64,000 nucleotides of DNA, from positions 620,001 to 684,000 of the forward strand of contig JAIOPG010000002.1 in assembly GCA_021414025.1 (NCBI GenBank), given 5' to 3'. The stretch's first letter is position 1. Each line of letters begins with the position of its first letter. This stretch comes from Planctomycetota bacterium. GTDB lineage: Bacteria > Planctomycetota > Phycisphaerae > Phycisphaerales > SM1A02. The notes beneath the pieces were generated by a model. That model did no database searches, was not told the origin of the DNA, and worked only from the letters and a program-made list of their open reading frames with translations. Shown piece by piece: positions 17,194 through 25,502 of this stretch. A program made the translations under genes and the position numbers.

Positions 17194-18266
17194 TTCGCTC
17201 CCTCAACTGAAATGCGAAACCATTTCATGGCTCGTTCCATGGTCTCGGCCATGTCGGGCGGCAGGCCGTGGCCGGCGCCCTGAAGCGTTTCGAGATGGAC
17301 GCGCAGGCCGGGTTCGTTGTTTCGGGCCGCAAGCTTCTGGTTCACCTCGCGAATGGCGTCCTCATCCTTCTCGCCGACGATGGCATACGCGGCAAGGGGA
17401 TGCTTCGGCGCCGCCATGACGCGCTGGCGCAGTGCCACCTGCACATACCCGCCCATCGGGATGATGCCGCGCCACGAGCGGGTTCCCTCGACTCCAAGCA
17501 CCCACGCCATGCCGCCCCCCTGCGAGAAGCCGGCCAGGAACAGATCATTCTCATCCAGGCCCGGGCATTGCAGTTTTGCCTTCGCAATCCACTCCTCGAT
17601 GTGCGCCGCGTCGCGCAGGGTCACACCTTGGTTGTAACTGAAGACGCCCGGATCCTGGATCACGCTGCCCCGGACCAGGATCACGACAGCGCCGGTTCGG
17701 TCAGCGACGGGCTGCCACAAACGCTCCCATTGCTCGATGTTTCCACCGCCGCCATGAAGGGCCACGATTCCAGGACATGAGGTCGATTTGGACTTGGATT
17801 TCGGCAGGATGATCTTCCCCTCCGCATGACCCTTGGTCGCCGCGTCGATGATCTCCTGGGAGCGCTTTTGCAGCTTCTTGAATCGGGCGTCATCCTTGCG
17901 CAGGGCTACCAAGTCGGGATCATTCTCGAGCGAGCCATTGTTGTCGTACCACTTGCGATCCAGCAGACCGGAGAGCAGTCCGAACGCAGCGTCAATGTGG
18001 CCGGCGAGTGCGGCGCAACAGGCGGCGTTGTATTCGAAATTGTTTCGTCGATCGGCGGAGTCGAAGTCACGCGGACTTTGCTTCAAGTGCTCAGCCTCAA
18101 GGCGCGCCGCTTCGCGGAAGTCCGCCTCCGCGCGGGTCCAATCCTTGGCTTGATAGGCCTCGTTCGCGGCGGCGCCGGCGGCTTGCAGGGCGCCCGCAGG
18201 TTGCTGAGCCATCGCGAAGTTCGCCAGGGCGGCGATGGTCGCGATAAAAAGAATCGAAGCCTTCAT
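17190..18266 (-). CDS. Secreted alpha/beta hydrolase (esterase) with N-terminal helical repeats
   Basis: The 358-residue product has a signal peptide (ILFIATIAALANFAMA), a TPR-like helical region with an AGHIDAAFGLLSGLLDRKWYDNNGSLENDPDL segment, and a C-terminal hydrolase domain. The catalytic triad can be read as Ser in LAGFSQGGG, Asp in IVGEKDED and His in GAGHGLP; ALHGGGGN would provide the oxyanion hole. This is the phospholipase/carboxylesterase or PHB-depolymerase-like fold. The fusion of a TPR-like part that resembles M61 or serine-protease-associated repeats is unusual. It opens the five-gene coupled operon. Confidence 0.85.
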   Translation of the reverse strand: MKASILFIATIAALANFAMAQQPAGALQAAGAAANEAYQAKDWTRAEADFREAARLEAEHLKQSPRDFDSADRRNNFEYNAACCAALAGHIDAAFGLLSGLLDRKWYDNNGSLENDPDLVALRKDDARFKKLQKRSQEIIDAATKGHAEGKIILPKSKSKSTSCPGIVALHGGGGNIEQWERLWQPVADRTGAVVILVRGSVIQDPGVFSYNQGVTLRDAAHIEEWIAKAKLQCPGLDENDLFLAGFSQGGGMAWVLGVEGTRSWRGIIPMGGYVQVALRQRVMAAPKHPLAAYAIVGEKDEDAIREVNQKLAARNNEPGLRVHLETLQGAGHGLPPDMAETMERAMKWFRISVEGAK

Positions 18267-18349
18267 GATGGAATGGATTGTATGGATTGCGCGGATGATC
18301 CATTCGATCGATGTTCATTCGTCGCTACACGCGTGGGTAGGATTCCCGG

Positions 18350-20182
18350 ATGGATCCTTGCGAGCGTCAACCAACGGGACTCTCGCGCCGGGATCTCCTT
18401 GTTGCTGCCGCGATCTTTCTGCTGACGCTCGCGCTGAGACTCATCTATCTTTTCCACTCGCCGGACCTCGCCTGGCCCCACTCCATCCTCTATGAAGGCG
18501 ACGCGCCCATCTGGGTGCGATGGTCCCACTTGCTTGGCGGGGGCACCCCGTTCGAAGACAATCTGCCCTTCCGCACGCCCGGCGTGGCCTGGCTCCTGCA
18601 CTGGATGTACTCGAGCGACGCGCCGTACACCACCCTGGCCGCCCCGTTCACGTCCGTAAAAATAGTGTGGTGCATATTCTCCGCGGCGACTCCGGCGGCC
18701 TTGTACCTGATCCTGGCGCGGTGGTTCTCCCGACGGACGGGGTTGATCGCGGCAGCACTCTGCTCGGTCTCCTTCGGATCGTTCGCGCTCTCGGTGTCGC
18801 TCAACAACGAAGCGCCTTACGCCCTGCTGGTCGTGGCGCTGACTGGCGTCACCCTTGCGTGGATCGGCCGCCCGACTTGGCTCCTTGCGCTGACTCTGGG
18901 CGCATTGCATGGGATGGCCCTGCTGCTGCGCGCCGAACATGAGTTGCTTCTGGCGATGTTCCTGCTTTACGCAGTTGTGCGGGCATGGCGGGAAGGACGA
19001 ACCGCATGGACCTCCAAGCCCGCCTCAGAGAACTCCGTCAGCAACATTCGACATGGCGGCGCCACACCACAGCGCGTCGCCGGTGGAACGGTGCTGGTGC
19101 TTGTCACGATTCTCGCAGTCTGCGCTCCGTGGGTCATTCGATCGCACACCGCGACCCACGCAATGAACCACCGCAGAACTTCACACCACTATGGATCGCC
19201 CGATCCTTATGTGGTTGCGAAGCCACCCTGGACTCCGGCGGCCATCGCCTATCTCGAGAGCCTGCCCGCCTTCGCGCGGATGGGCAACTTTGCCTACCTG
19301 AGTTCCATCGCGCAGCGCAACGGCATGCAGGTGGTCGACGAAGCGGACGTGCGGGCCTTCTTCGACCGCGAGTGGGGCTACACACCCGAGCCACTAAACG
19401 AATGGACGCTGATCTCGCTGAAGGGACCGCTGGATTTTGCGCTGGCCAACCATCCCGACGCGGATGGCGGCTTCTCTCGCGTTGGATTGAAGGACAGCCA
19501 CGACGCTGACGCCACCTTTTCCCTTGGCCGCCCAAGTCATTCACGCTTGGTGAATCATGGATACGCGGTCGGCTGGGATTACATCCGCGGCGACTTTGGA
19601 CACTGGCTGGGTCAGGTGCGCGAGAAACTGGCGCGCTTCCAGGAAGGAGCCACGCTTGGCCTGTTTGCCAACGACTGGCCCTACCCCGGCACTCATGTGC
19701 GGCACGCGATCGACCTGGCAGCGCCGCAGCGCGGCGGCGCGCCGGTGTGGAGTGTCGCGGTGATCGTGTCGTTGCTTGTCGGGGCCGTCGTGGCATGCCG
19801 AAGGCGCGGCGGCGTCATCTGGCTCCTGATCGTTGCGTACAAGATCGGCATCACCATCGCCTTCTACGGCTATGTCCGCCAGGCTGTCTCCATCGCTCCG
19901 GCGCTCTTCGCCTTGTCCGCGCTTGGCCTTGATGCCGCATGCTGCGTTGGAGCATGCAAGCACCATACGCTTCGGCGTTGGGCAGCCGGCATAGCTTGTG
20001 CCGTGCTTTTCACGGTCGCCGCCTATCAGGCATGGTTTCCCCCGCGCTTCACTCCGCGAGTTGCCCAACCCAATGGGCGATTCTTCAACGCCCCGCAATG
20101 GGGCCCGGGGTCCTTCGAGTCCTTCGATGAGCTGATTCTGGAGCCCATCCGGTATGAACCCGGGAATTCGCCCCCAAAATAG
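18350..20182 (+). CDS. GT-C membrane glycosyltransferase (GT39/ArnT-like)
   Basis: The 610-residue protein has about nine to ten hydrophobic segments (the first at residues 15-35) and a first extracytoplasmic loop with acidic residues in SILYEGDAPIWVRW, as in GT-C enzymes that use lipid-linked sugars. A large soluble segment (about 240-440) precedes the last membrane helices. It probably transfers a sugar or aminosugar from an undecaprenyl or dolichyl-type carrier to a protein or lipid in the periplasm. It is divergent from the minus-strand esterase gene at 18266 and is followed by a probable terminator at 20211-20239. Confidence 0.75.
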   Translation: MDPCERQPTGLSRRDLLVAAAIFLLTLALRLIYLFHSPDLAWPHSILYEGDAPIWVRWSHLLGGGTPFEDNLPFRTPGVAWLLHWMYSSDAPYTTLAAPFTSVKIVWCIFSAATPAALYLILARWFSRRTGLIAAALCSVSFGSFALSVSLNNEAPYALLVVALTGVTLAWIGRPTWLLALTLGALHGMALLLRAEHELLLAMFLLYAVVRAWREGRTAWTSKPASENSVSNIRHGGATPQRVAGGTVLVLVTILAVCAPWVIRSHTATHAMNHRRTSHHYGSPDPYVVAKPPWTPAAIAYLESLPAFARMGNFAYLSSIAQRNGMQVVDEADVRAFFDREWGYTPEPLNEWTLISLKGPLDFALANHPDADGGFSRVGLKDSHDADATFSLGRPSHSRLVNHGYAVGWDYIRGDFGHWLGQVREKLARFQEGATLGLFANDWPYPGTHVRHAIDLAAPQRGGAPVWSVAVIVSLLVGAVVACRRRGGVIWLLIVAYKIGITIAFYGYVRQAVSIAPALFALSALGLDAACCVGACKHHTLRRWAAGIACAVLFTVAAYQAWFPPRFTPRVAQPNGRFFNAPQWGPGSFESFDELILEPIRYEPGNSPPK

Positions 20183-20210
20183 CTCTGTAAATTCACAAAG
20201 CCTCGAAAAC

Positions 20211-20239
20211 AGCCAAATTCTCAAACATATTGGCTTTTT
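20211..20239 (+). terminator. Weak rho-independent terminator after the glycosyltransferase gene
   Basis: AGCCAA and TTGGCT form a 6-pair stem with a 13-base loop, followed by a run of five T. It starts 28 bases after the stop codon. The stem is short, so confidence is moderate. Confidence 0.45.
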
Positions 20240-20355
20240 ATCCAAAAAAACACTTGCCAAGTCCAGATTTGAGGGCAAGTTACGCCTCAAGCGGCATGCT
20301 CCCTTTCACTGCATGCCCCTGAGTTTCGTTCCCCTTTCACGAAAAGAAGTTCCCC

Positions 20356-20994
20356 ATGATTCTGAATGCATTCCGTTTGGCGGTTGTTTCTTCATCGCTC
20401 GCACTCGCCGGTTCGGCGATGGGCGGCTTGATCACTGATTTCTCCGGCGGCTCGATCGCTCCGGGAGTCAGCGCCTACATCCTTGAAGGCACGATGTGGC
20501 CGGAAGCCACCTACAACGTCGTCACCTACGACACGATTCATCCTCTGTGGGTCGACTACTACGACCACACCTACGGCGATGAGCGCGGCGACTACATGAT
20601 CGTCAACGGCAGCGGCGCCAACGGAGGCGGCATGTCTTGGGGTGCGACCGTCGCCGTGACGGCCAACACCGACTACAGCCTTTCCGCTTGGTTCTCCAGC
20701 GTGTATGGCGGAGCGACCTCGACGCTGAAGTTCGTGGTCATCGGCGACTCGGTCATGACCGGTCCCAATATCGCGGCCCCGACCACCGTGGCCATCTGGG
20801 AGCAGAGCTCCTTTGCTTTCAACAGCGGTTCCTCGACCTCGGTCACGATCCAGATCTGGGATGTCTCCGGCATCAGCGACGGCAATGACTACGGCATCGA
20901 TGACATCTACCTCGATGTGGTTCCCGCCCCGGGCGCGTTCGCCCTTCTGGGACTCAGCGGTCTGGTGGCCACCCGCAGCCGCCGGCACGGCTGA
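20356..20994 (+). CDS. Secreted PEP-CTERM-like protein
   Basis: The 212-residue product has a signal peptide (RLAVVSSSLALAGSAMG) and a C-terminal VPAPGAFALLGLSGLVATRSRR tail of PEP-CTERM type. The middle is beta-rich with a DYGIDDIYLDV strand before the tail, the pattern of choice-of-anchor or carbohydrate-binding-like domains. Surface attachment is likely. The ATG is preceded by AAGAAG about 8 bases upstream. A strong terminator follows at 21022. Confidence 0.85.
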   Translation: MILNAFRLAVVSSSLALAGSAMGGLITDFSGGSIAPGVSAYILEGTMWPEATYNVVTYDTIHPLWVDYYDHTYGDERGDYMIVNGSGANGGGMSWGATVAVTANTDYSLSAWFSSVYGGATSTLKFVVIGDSVMTGPNIAAPTTVAIWEQSSFAFNSGSSTSVTIQIWDVSGISDGNDYGIDDIYLDVVPAPGAFALLGLSGLVATRSRRHG

Positions 20995-21021
20995 CGGCAC
21001 TTCATTCAATTGATTCGCCCC

Positions 21022-21053
21022 AAGGGCGAAGGCTTCAAGCCTTCGCCCTTTTT
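21022..21053 (+). terminator. Strong rho-independent terminator
   Basis: A perfect 12-pair stem (AAGGGCGAAGGC with GCCTTCGCCCTT) with a 5-base loop is followed by T residues at 21049-21053. It lies 28 bases after the stop of the PEP-CTERM-like gene. Confidence 0.9.
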
Positions 21054-21264
21054 CATTGCAGAAGCGGCATTCCATCCGATGTGTGCTCGCCCAGGGGCAT
21101 CACCGCGTCCCCCATCCCCGCCAGACGGAATAAACCCAACTGAACTTGGGGATTTGCCCCGGGGACGCTTGCCGGATGCGGCATTCAATTCCAACTTGGC
21201 ATCGTGTTGCTGACATCGCCCCAGAACAGCGCAGGACGGATGTGATTCGATTCGTCGAACACAT

Positions 21265-21276
21265 GGAAGGAAAGGA
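21265..21276 (+). promoter_or_regulatory. Ribosome site that decides a TTG start
   Basis: GGAAGGAAAGGA lies 7 bases before TTG 21284. The same 12-base block lies 6 bases before the ATG of the paralogous gene at 22088, which fixes the start of the first gene at a non-ATG codon. Confidence 0.75.
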
Positions 21277-21283
21277 ACTCGCC

Positions 21284-21943
21284 TTGAAGCATTCGCAAAT
21301 GACTGTCGCTGGAATGACGCTCGCCTGCACGGCTGGACTCGCCCTGGCTGATCTTTCGCCCGGCCCCTACGCCCTCGGTGGCGGCAGCGAATACCACCAG
21401 ACCAACACGGCGGTTCAATACACCGTCGAAGGCTTCGGCACCGTCAGCATCGACTTCAGCTTCGTCATGACCGGCTTCAAGCACGCTCCTCCAGTGGAAG
21501 GCGCGGGCCCCTCCTTCGGCGCCAGCGGCGGCGAGAGCACGATGCACATCGGGCTCAACGACCTGGTCGCCGGCGACCCCTACATGGGCAGCATGGACTG
21601 CACGTTCTTCGACGTCTTCACCGAGTGGACCGATGAAGGAACGACCCGCAACTACGACACCGAGATGCTGTCCCTGGACATGATGGTCTTCCATCCGGCC
21701 GGAGACTTCATGATCCGCGAGAGCCCCACGCTGGCGTCGCTGGGTCATTACACCATCCATAGCATCGGCGCCGGGCAGTTCCAGATCGACTCCTTCTTCG
21801 ACATCTTCACCGAGCTGAGCATCGACGGCGGAGAGACCTGGTTTTCAGGCGATGGCGCGGCGCACATGGAGCTAATCCCAGCCCCCACGGCAGCGGCCCT
21901 CTTTGCACTCTTCGGCCTGATGCCTCCGCGTCGCCGCCGATAA
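21284..21943 (+). CDS. Secreted PEP-CTERM-like protein, tandem paralog A (TTG start)
   Basis: The 219-residue product is homologous to the next gene at 22088. Both start with MKH, a signal peptide around AGMTLAC/ALAA, an ALGG-S-YHQTN segment and a FDIF-ISVDGGxTW strand before the tail. The tail is IPAPTAAALFALFGLMPPRRRR. The start is a TTG at 21284: the Shine-Dalgarno block GGAAGGAAAGGA at 21265-21276 is identical to that before the ATG of the paralog, and alignment places the first residue here. An upstream leader of 46 codons is therefore unlikely. Function unknown; surface-attached. Confidence 0.8.
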   Translation: MKHSQMTVAGMTLACTAGLALADLSPGPYALGGGSEYHQTNTAVQYTVEGFGTVSIDFSFVMTGFKHAPPVEGAGPSFGASGGESTMHIGLNDLVAGDPYMGSMDCTFFDVFTEWTDEGTTRNYDTEMLSLDMMVFHPAGDFMIRESPTLASLGHYTIHSIGAGQFQIDSFFDIFTELSIDGGETWFSGDGAAHMELIPAPTAAALFALFGLMPPRRRR

Positions 21944-22087
21944 GCATCGAAACGGTTCGGAAAGGCTGGCAATTCACACATTCCCCCCACTTGGGGGAGC
22001 AGATCCGCGAAGCACATGCGACTTTCAATCGCAGGGCCTCGGCGGACTTTTTGCGGTTGGACTCAATTTGGAAGGAAAGGACTCACC

Positions 22088-22762
22088 ATGAAGCATTTGA
22101 ACCTCACGTTGGCCGGCATGACTCTCGCGTTGGCGGCCGTCAGCGCACACGCTGACTACACCGATCCCTTCGCCCTGGGCGGAAACAGCACGTACCACCA
22201 GACCAATGAAGGCGTTCGGTACAAGGTCGACGGCATCGGGGAGATCTTCGTCAGTTTCGACTTCACCATGTCCGGCGAGGCCCATTTGCCTCCCATCGAT
22301 TTCGACGGCCCCTCCTACGGCGAGGACAAGGGCAAGTCGCTGCTGGCACTCGCATCGATCGACTACAAGTCGGGTGGCGACCCCTTCGAGGGAAGCATGA
22401 ACTGCGCCTACTTCGACTCGTTTAATGAGAAGCTCTCCGGCCGGAAGGTGCAGACCTTCGACACCGAGCTGACGGCGCTGAACCTCGAGTTCAAGCACTC
22501 CATCGGCGAAGTGATGCTGCGCGAAAGCGAAAAGTACGAGTCCCTGGGCCGCTACACGATTTCGTACAAGGGCAAGGAGCAACCCAGCGTGCAGTCGTAT
22601 TTCGACATCTTCATGGACATCAGCGTGGACGGCGGCAAGACCTGGACCGCGGGCGAAGGCTCGGCGCATCTGGAGCTTGTGCCGGTTCCGGTCCCGGCAC
22701 CCGGCGCACTGGCGCTGCTGGGCTTGGGCGGGCTGATGGTGACGCGCCGTCGTCGCAGTTAA
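22088..22762 (+). CDS. Secreted PEP-CTERM-like protein, tandem paralog B
   Basis: The 224-residue product shares its domain with the gene at 21284 and ends with VPAPGALALLGLGGLMVTRRRR plus Ser. The signal peptide is LTLAGMTLALAAVSAHA. The middle has a Pro/Asp-rich loop (HLPPIDFDGPSYGEDKG) and a FDTELTALNLEF strand. An ATG preceded by GGAAGGAAAGGA gives the start. Its TAA overlaps the stop of the convergent MscS gene by 3 bases (22759-22762). No ligand or enzyme motif is visible. Confidence 0.82.
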   Translation: MKHLNLTLAGMTLALAAVSAHADYTDPFALGGNSTYHQTNEGVRYKVDGIGEIFVSFDFTMSGEAHLPPIDFDGPSYGEDKGKSLLALASIDYKSGGDPFEGSMNCAYFDSFNEKLSGRKVQTFDTELTALNLEFKHSIGEVMLRESEKYESLGRYTISYKGKEQPSVQSYFDIFMDISVDGGKTWTAGEGSAHLELVPVPVPAPGALALLGLGGLMVTRRRRS

Positions 22763-23589
22763 TTGGACGCGGCGCCCAGCATTCGCACTTCGCGCTGCGG
22801 ACACGGAATGGCGATGCGGCGCTCGCGCAACTTCTCCACGATCGCCTTGTTGATCTCGCCGAACGCGGAGCCGTAATCGGAGACATTCACCCAGGGCATC
22901 GCGACGATGCTGATCGCGGAATCCGCCATCGCGCTGACCCGGACGACTGGTGCGGGTTCGGCAAGCACGCGGGCATTGGCGCGCAGCACTTCGTTGATGG
23001 CCGCCAGCGCCTCGTTGAGATTGGTGTCGTAGGCCACCCCGACCACGCATTGAAGCTGCCGGATGGTGCCGTAGTTGTGCAGGATGTCGCCGACGATCTT
23101 GCGGTTGGGAATGACCACGCGCGACTTGTCGGGATGGCTCAGCGTGGTGCTGAAGGTGTTGATGTCCTCCACCTGGCCCTCCTCGCCGACAATCGAGATG
23201 TATTCGCCGATGCTGAAGGGCCGCGTGAAGACGATGGTCAGGCCCGCGACAATGTTGCCCAGCACGCCCTGCATGGCGAACGCGATGCCGGCGCCGGCGA
23301 CGCCCAGGCCGGCCAGCAGCGGTAGAAGTTCGACGCCAAGATTTTGCAGTGCGATGATGACGAACAGGCCGAGCACCATGAGCCGCACGATGCGCTCCAG
23401 CAGCCGGCGCACGGCGATGTCGAGCTTGAGCTTCTCGAACATGCGCCCGGTCCAGCCCCCGACCCAGCGACCCACCAGGAAGCCGACAATGAGGATGAAG
23501 ATCGCCACCAGCACTTTCGGGCCGAACTTGAAGGCGATGTCGATGACTTCAGTCTGAACTTTGTCGAGGGTTTCCAGTGGGGCGCTCAT
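22759..23589 (-). CDS. Small-conductance mechanosensitive channel (MscS family)
   Basis: The 276-residue membrane protein has three hydrophobic segments (residues about 20-45, 65-85 and 90-115). The third carries the MscS pore-helix pattern GVAGAGIAFAMQGVLGNIVAGLTI, Gly/Ala-rich and followed by FTRPFSIGEYI, which opens the beta domain. The soluble tail is short, as in the minimal MscS class. It should protect against hypo-osmotic shock. It converges with the PEP-CTERM-like gene and overlaps it by a few bases. Confidence 0.93.
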   Translation of the reverse strand: MSAPLETLDKVQTEVIDIAFKFGPKVLVAIFILIVGFLVGRWVGGWTGRMFEKLKLDIAVRRLLERIVRLMVLGLFVIIALQNLGVELLPLLAGLGVAGAGIAFAMQGVLGNIVAGLTIVFTRPFSIGEYISIVGEEGQVEDINTFSTTLSHPDKSRVVIPNRKIVGDILHNYGTIRQLQCVVGVAYDTNLNEALAAINEVLRANARVLAEPAPVVRVSAMADSAISIVAMPWVNVSDYGSAFGEINKAIVEKLRERRIAIPCPQREVRMLGAASN

Positions 23590-23657
23590 AGGGCGGGATC
23601 ATAATTGATTCCCGCGGCGTTGCGTTCATTCACACACAACCACGATTCGAGCGATGA

Positions 23658-25502
23658 TCAGGGGAGAGAACGACGCAGATCAGGACGCGCATCATCGGAG
23701 ACGGGCTTCCATCGTTCGAGCTTGTCGTCGCCGCGGAACCAGAGCCAGTCCAATTCCATGCCTCCATTTGATGAATTCTTCCATTGCGGGATGAATGGTT
23801 GACCGTCCTGACGGGCGGATTGTGCTCGCCAGCCAAGGACATAGACATGGGCGTGGCCGTCAATCACCTCGAAATCGACCAACTTGCCTGACCATGGATC
23901 GAGCGGCAAGTCGCCGAGATATTCCGGCAGCAACTGCCCGATGCTCACGGGCCATTCACCGTCATGAGCGCGGCGAAACTGGATGAGGGCGATGGCGGTT
24001 TGGGCAGCGACGCATTCGGACTCGCTCAAACGCCGAAGGCGCACGGCATGAGAGACCGCCGGGAGCATGAGGCGCGGAATGAACCACTTGATCTTGGCCA
24101 GCTCGTTGCCGTCGATCCGCTGCAGAAATTCATGCTCAAAAGTGAAGTCCTGCTTCCACGCAGGCAGTTTTGATTGCTCCTCGGCTTGCCGGATCAGCGA
24201 GTCGTAGAGCTCCATCAACTCCTTGCGAGAGGCGATAACCCCGGCGCCCAGCGGGGCGCCAATCGTGCCCAAAAGTGAATCGAAAGATTCACGATCGTTC
24301 GACACTCCGGTGCCGGGCCAGGACATCGCGACCATATCCTTCATGACTGGGAATCCGTAGACCGGATTGAACCAGCCGTCGCCCGCGCCATTGTCCGAGT
24401 AGATCCGCTGCACAAGGTCCTGCATGCCCATCTGCTCGCCTTTGAGGTCGATTTCATAGCAGCTTCCAGGAATGCGGCGAAGCGTTGCGGCGAGCTGCTT
24501 CAATTGATCGTCGGTCAGCGCCTCGGGGCGCCACTCAAGTGCCATGATGATCCGGGTGAAGGCCATGTTGCGAATGGCGGTGCCGACCAATTGCGAAATC
24601 AGAAATTTTCCCTCCTCCACATGTTGCGAGAGGCGGATCATCGCCTCGATGTCGCGGACGAACCGTCCGCCTTCGCCATCCTCGGCGGCGACGAGCGCGT
24701 CTGCGGCAAGCAGCCTCGCCGCCTGCCGAAGCACAAGCATGTGTGGAAGCCGGATGGAATAGAGATACAGGTTCGCCGCCAACGCCCCGCTGCTCTGCGA
24801 AACATGGCTCCGGAAGATGTCGGCGTCTTCCGGCTTGAGTTCGGCGCTCGGCACATAGCCCAGTGCAGGCATGGACGCGGCCTTCACAAGCGTGTCGATG
24901 CCGATTCGACGCTCCCGCAAGGCTTGGCGGAGATCAGCCCAACTCTGATCCGATGGAATCGCGATGCCCGTCGACTCACCAAGTCCTCTAAAAGTCAGCT
25001 TGATTTCGGAACCTGAGTTGGGAAGTGCCTCTTGGTCGATGGGTGACTCCGTTGGATCGGCCAGCGCGATCAGGCCCTGCTTGTAGATGGGCCAGGCTCG
25101 ATCCTGCTTCGCGACCTTTGGAAATGCTGCGTGATACCGTTCGATCGGATCGAAGGAGATGACGGGAGCGTGCATCCAGAGGTAGCCCACGCTCGCGGCG
25201 TAGAACGCCAGGAAGGCGACAAACCCCCAGCCGATGACGATGCGAACCTGCCGCAGCGAGCGGTCAAGCGGCGACCTTTTGGCGATTGCACCGGCGCGGA
25301 TGCCCTTGGCTGACACTTTCGCTTCGCCGAACGCCTCGACGAGCTGCGCGACGGACTTCCCGGAAGCCAGCCCGTCACGGAAGTGCGCCGCCAGTTCCCG
25401 CTCGATGTCCGCGCGCTCGCCTTTGCGAAGACGCGTCCGCCTCACGACCTGGGTGATCAGCTTCTGGATCTCGGCGGGAAGCATGGTGGTTGTGGAGTTC
25501 AT
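23658..25502 (-). CDS. HAAS-like/permease-prefix membrane protein, tandem paralog B
   Basis: The 614-residue protein begins with a HAAS-like prefix (RRTRLRKGERADIERELAAHFRDGLASGKSVAQLVEAFGEAKVSAKGI), the helical module that accompanies PadR regulators, then one membrane helix (IVIGWGFVAFLAFYAASVGYLW) and a long extracytoplasmic part. The C-terminus has RRAHDGEWPVSIGQLLPEYLGDLPLDPWSGKLVDFEV, a segment common in planctomycete secreted proteins with pseudopilin-like C-terminal domains. Function unknown. It is homologous over its whole length to the gene at 25499-27319. The ATG at 25502 overlaps that gene's TGA (ATGA); a longer reading frame upstream lies inside it. Confidence 0.82.
   Translation of the reverse strand: MNSTTTMLPAEIQKLITQVVRRTRLRKGERADIERELAAHFRDGLASGKSVAQLVEAFGEAKVSAKGIRAGAIAKRSPLDRSLRQVRIVIGWGFVAFLAFYAASVGYLWMHAPVISFDPIERYHAAFPKVAKQDRAWPIYKQGLIALADPTESPIDQEALPNSGSEIKLTFRGLGESTGIAIPSDQSWADLRQALRERRIGIDTLVKAASMPALGYVPSAELKPEDADIFRSHVSQSSGALAANLYLYSIRLPHMLVLRQAARLLAADALVAAEDGEGGRFVRDIEAMIRLSQHVEEGKFLISQLVGTAIRNMAFTRIIMALEWRPEALTDDQLKQLAATLRRIPGSCYEIDLKGEQMGMQDLVQRIYSDNGAGDGWFNPVYGFPVMKDMVAMSWPGTGVSNDRESFDSLLGTIGAPLGAGVIASRKELMELYDSLIRQAEEQSKLPAWKQDFTFEHEFLQRIDGNELAKIKWFIPRLMLPAVSHAVRLRRLSESECVAAQTAIALIQFRRAHDGEWPVSIGQLLPEYLGDLPLDPWSGKLVDFEVIDGHAHVYVLGWRAQSARQDGQPFIPQWKNSSNGGMELDWLWFRGDDKLERWKPVSDDARPDLRRSLP

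Noticed and set aside
18350-20182. Reading the membrane glycosyltransferase as a specific GT39 protein O-mannosyltransferase
   Set aside because: The DE-type loop fits the GT-C fold, but nothing in the sequence pins down the donor or acceptor.
20293-20317. GGCATGC...GCATGCC inverted repeat upstream of the PEP-CTERM-like gene at 20356
   Set aside because: The arms are 7 bases and contain a self-palindrome, so the pairing may be chance; no promoter or terminator context was convincing.
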